From: Allorhizobium pseudoryzae
GTDB lineage: Bacteria; Pseudomonadota; Alphaproteobacteria; Rhizobiales; Rhizobiaceae
Assembly (NCBI RefSeq): GCF_011046245.1
Contig: NZ_CP049241.1
Location: 868,001 to 932,000, forward strand
DNA: 64,000 nt
Direction of reading: 5' to 3'
Part shown: positions 63,983-64,000 of the stretch, piece by piece
How the letters are laid out: each line of letters opens with the position of its first letter
How positions within the stretch are numbered: position 1 is the first letter of the stretch
Translations under genes and position numbers: made by a program
The notes under the pieces: model-generated
What the model was told of the DNA's origin: nothing
Seen by the model: only the letters and a program-made list of their open reading frames with translations
The model's database searches: none

Positions 63983-64000
63983 GGTTAACAGATTATTGCT

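Overview
The window looks like a chromosomal segment of an alphaproteobacterium, most probably a member of the Rhizobiaceae (Rhizobium/Agrobacterium group). The evidence is high GC coding sequence with strong GC bias at third codon positions, a membrane-bound ferritin (MbfA) gene with an Irr-type iron control element, a transglutaminase-like cysteine peptidase of the rhizobial type, CUT1 and CUT2 sugar ABC systems, and dispersed palindromic intergenic repeats of rhizobial style. I assign it to family level only. No phage, plasmid-transfer, insertion-sequence or CRISPR genes are visible.

Layout. 1-2946: the 3' end of an MTA/SAH nucleosidase, guaA, and a Phd/VapC-type toxin-antitoxin pair. 3033-15010: a minus-strand carbohydrate locus (DUF707 protein, GH43 beta-xylosidase, Gfo/Idh/MocA dehydrogenase, sugar isomerase/epimerase, GH2 beta-mannosidase, CUT1 ABC transporter) facing a divergent LacI-family regulator. 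Two matching palindromic operators lie in the regulator/transporter intergenic region, which suggests that plant hemicellulose oligosaccharides are imported and degraded under LacI control. 16070-21245: soluble chemotaxis receptor, a small protein, Spx/ArsC-like reductase, YbaK deacylase, M29 aminopeptidase, MocA-type dehydrogenase. 21249-24906: GtrA, GT2 and a GT-C/STT3-like membrane protein, a probable lipid-linked sugar module. 25070-31845: xseA, a flavodoxin-fold oxidoreductase, an SH3-domain protein, an isochorismatase-like hydrolase with a GlxA-type regulator, and two aldo/keto reductases around an acetyltransferase. 31846-33144: about 1.3 kb without a convincing gene, containing a mosaic of palindromic repeats. 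33145-35334: membrane chemotaxis receptor.

35411-42054 is the translation block infC-rpmI-rplT-pheS-pheT on the minus strand. infC starts with ATT. pheS and pheT are separated by a compact five-gene cassette (BrnT/BrnA, DUF4160/DUF2442 and a one-helix membrane protein). 42236-49539: hydrolase, cysteine peptidase with CtrA-like boxes, mbfA, an orphan TakP-like TRAP binding protein, several small proteins, a hydrolase, an acetyltransferase and an XRE-cupin regulator. 49729-55480: MFS transporter, SnoaL-like protein, GNAT/nitrilase pair, lepA, ccdAB. 55542-59769: PRC-barrel protein, DUF1508 protein and a CUT2 sugar transporter. 60208-63933: SelW-like protein, tRNA-Leu(CAG), secreted small protein, NlpC/P60 hydrolase, MarR regulator and M17 aminopeptidase.

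The most distinctive feature is the five-gene cassette inside the pheS-pheT operon, with a perfect palindrome upstream of brnT. Four toxin-antitoxin-like modules all lie next to core housekeeping genes (guaA, pheS/pheT, lepA). I did not find a large unmistakably novel system; the candidates below are graded accordingly.
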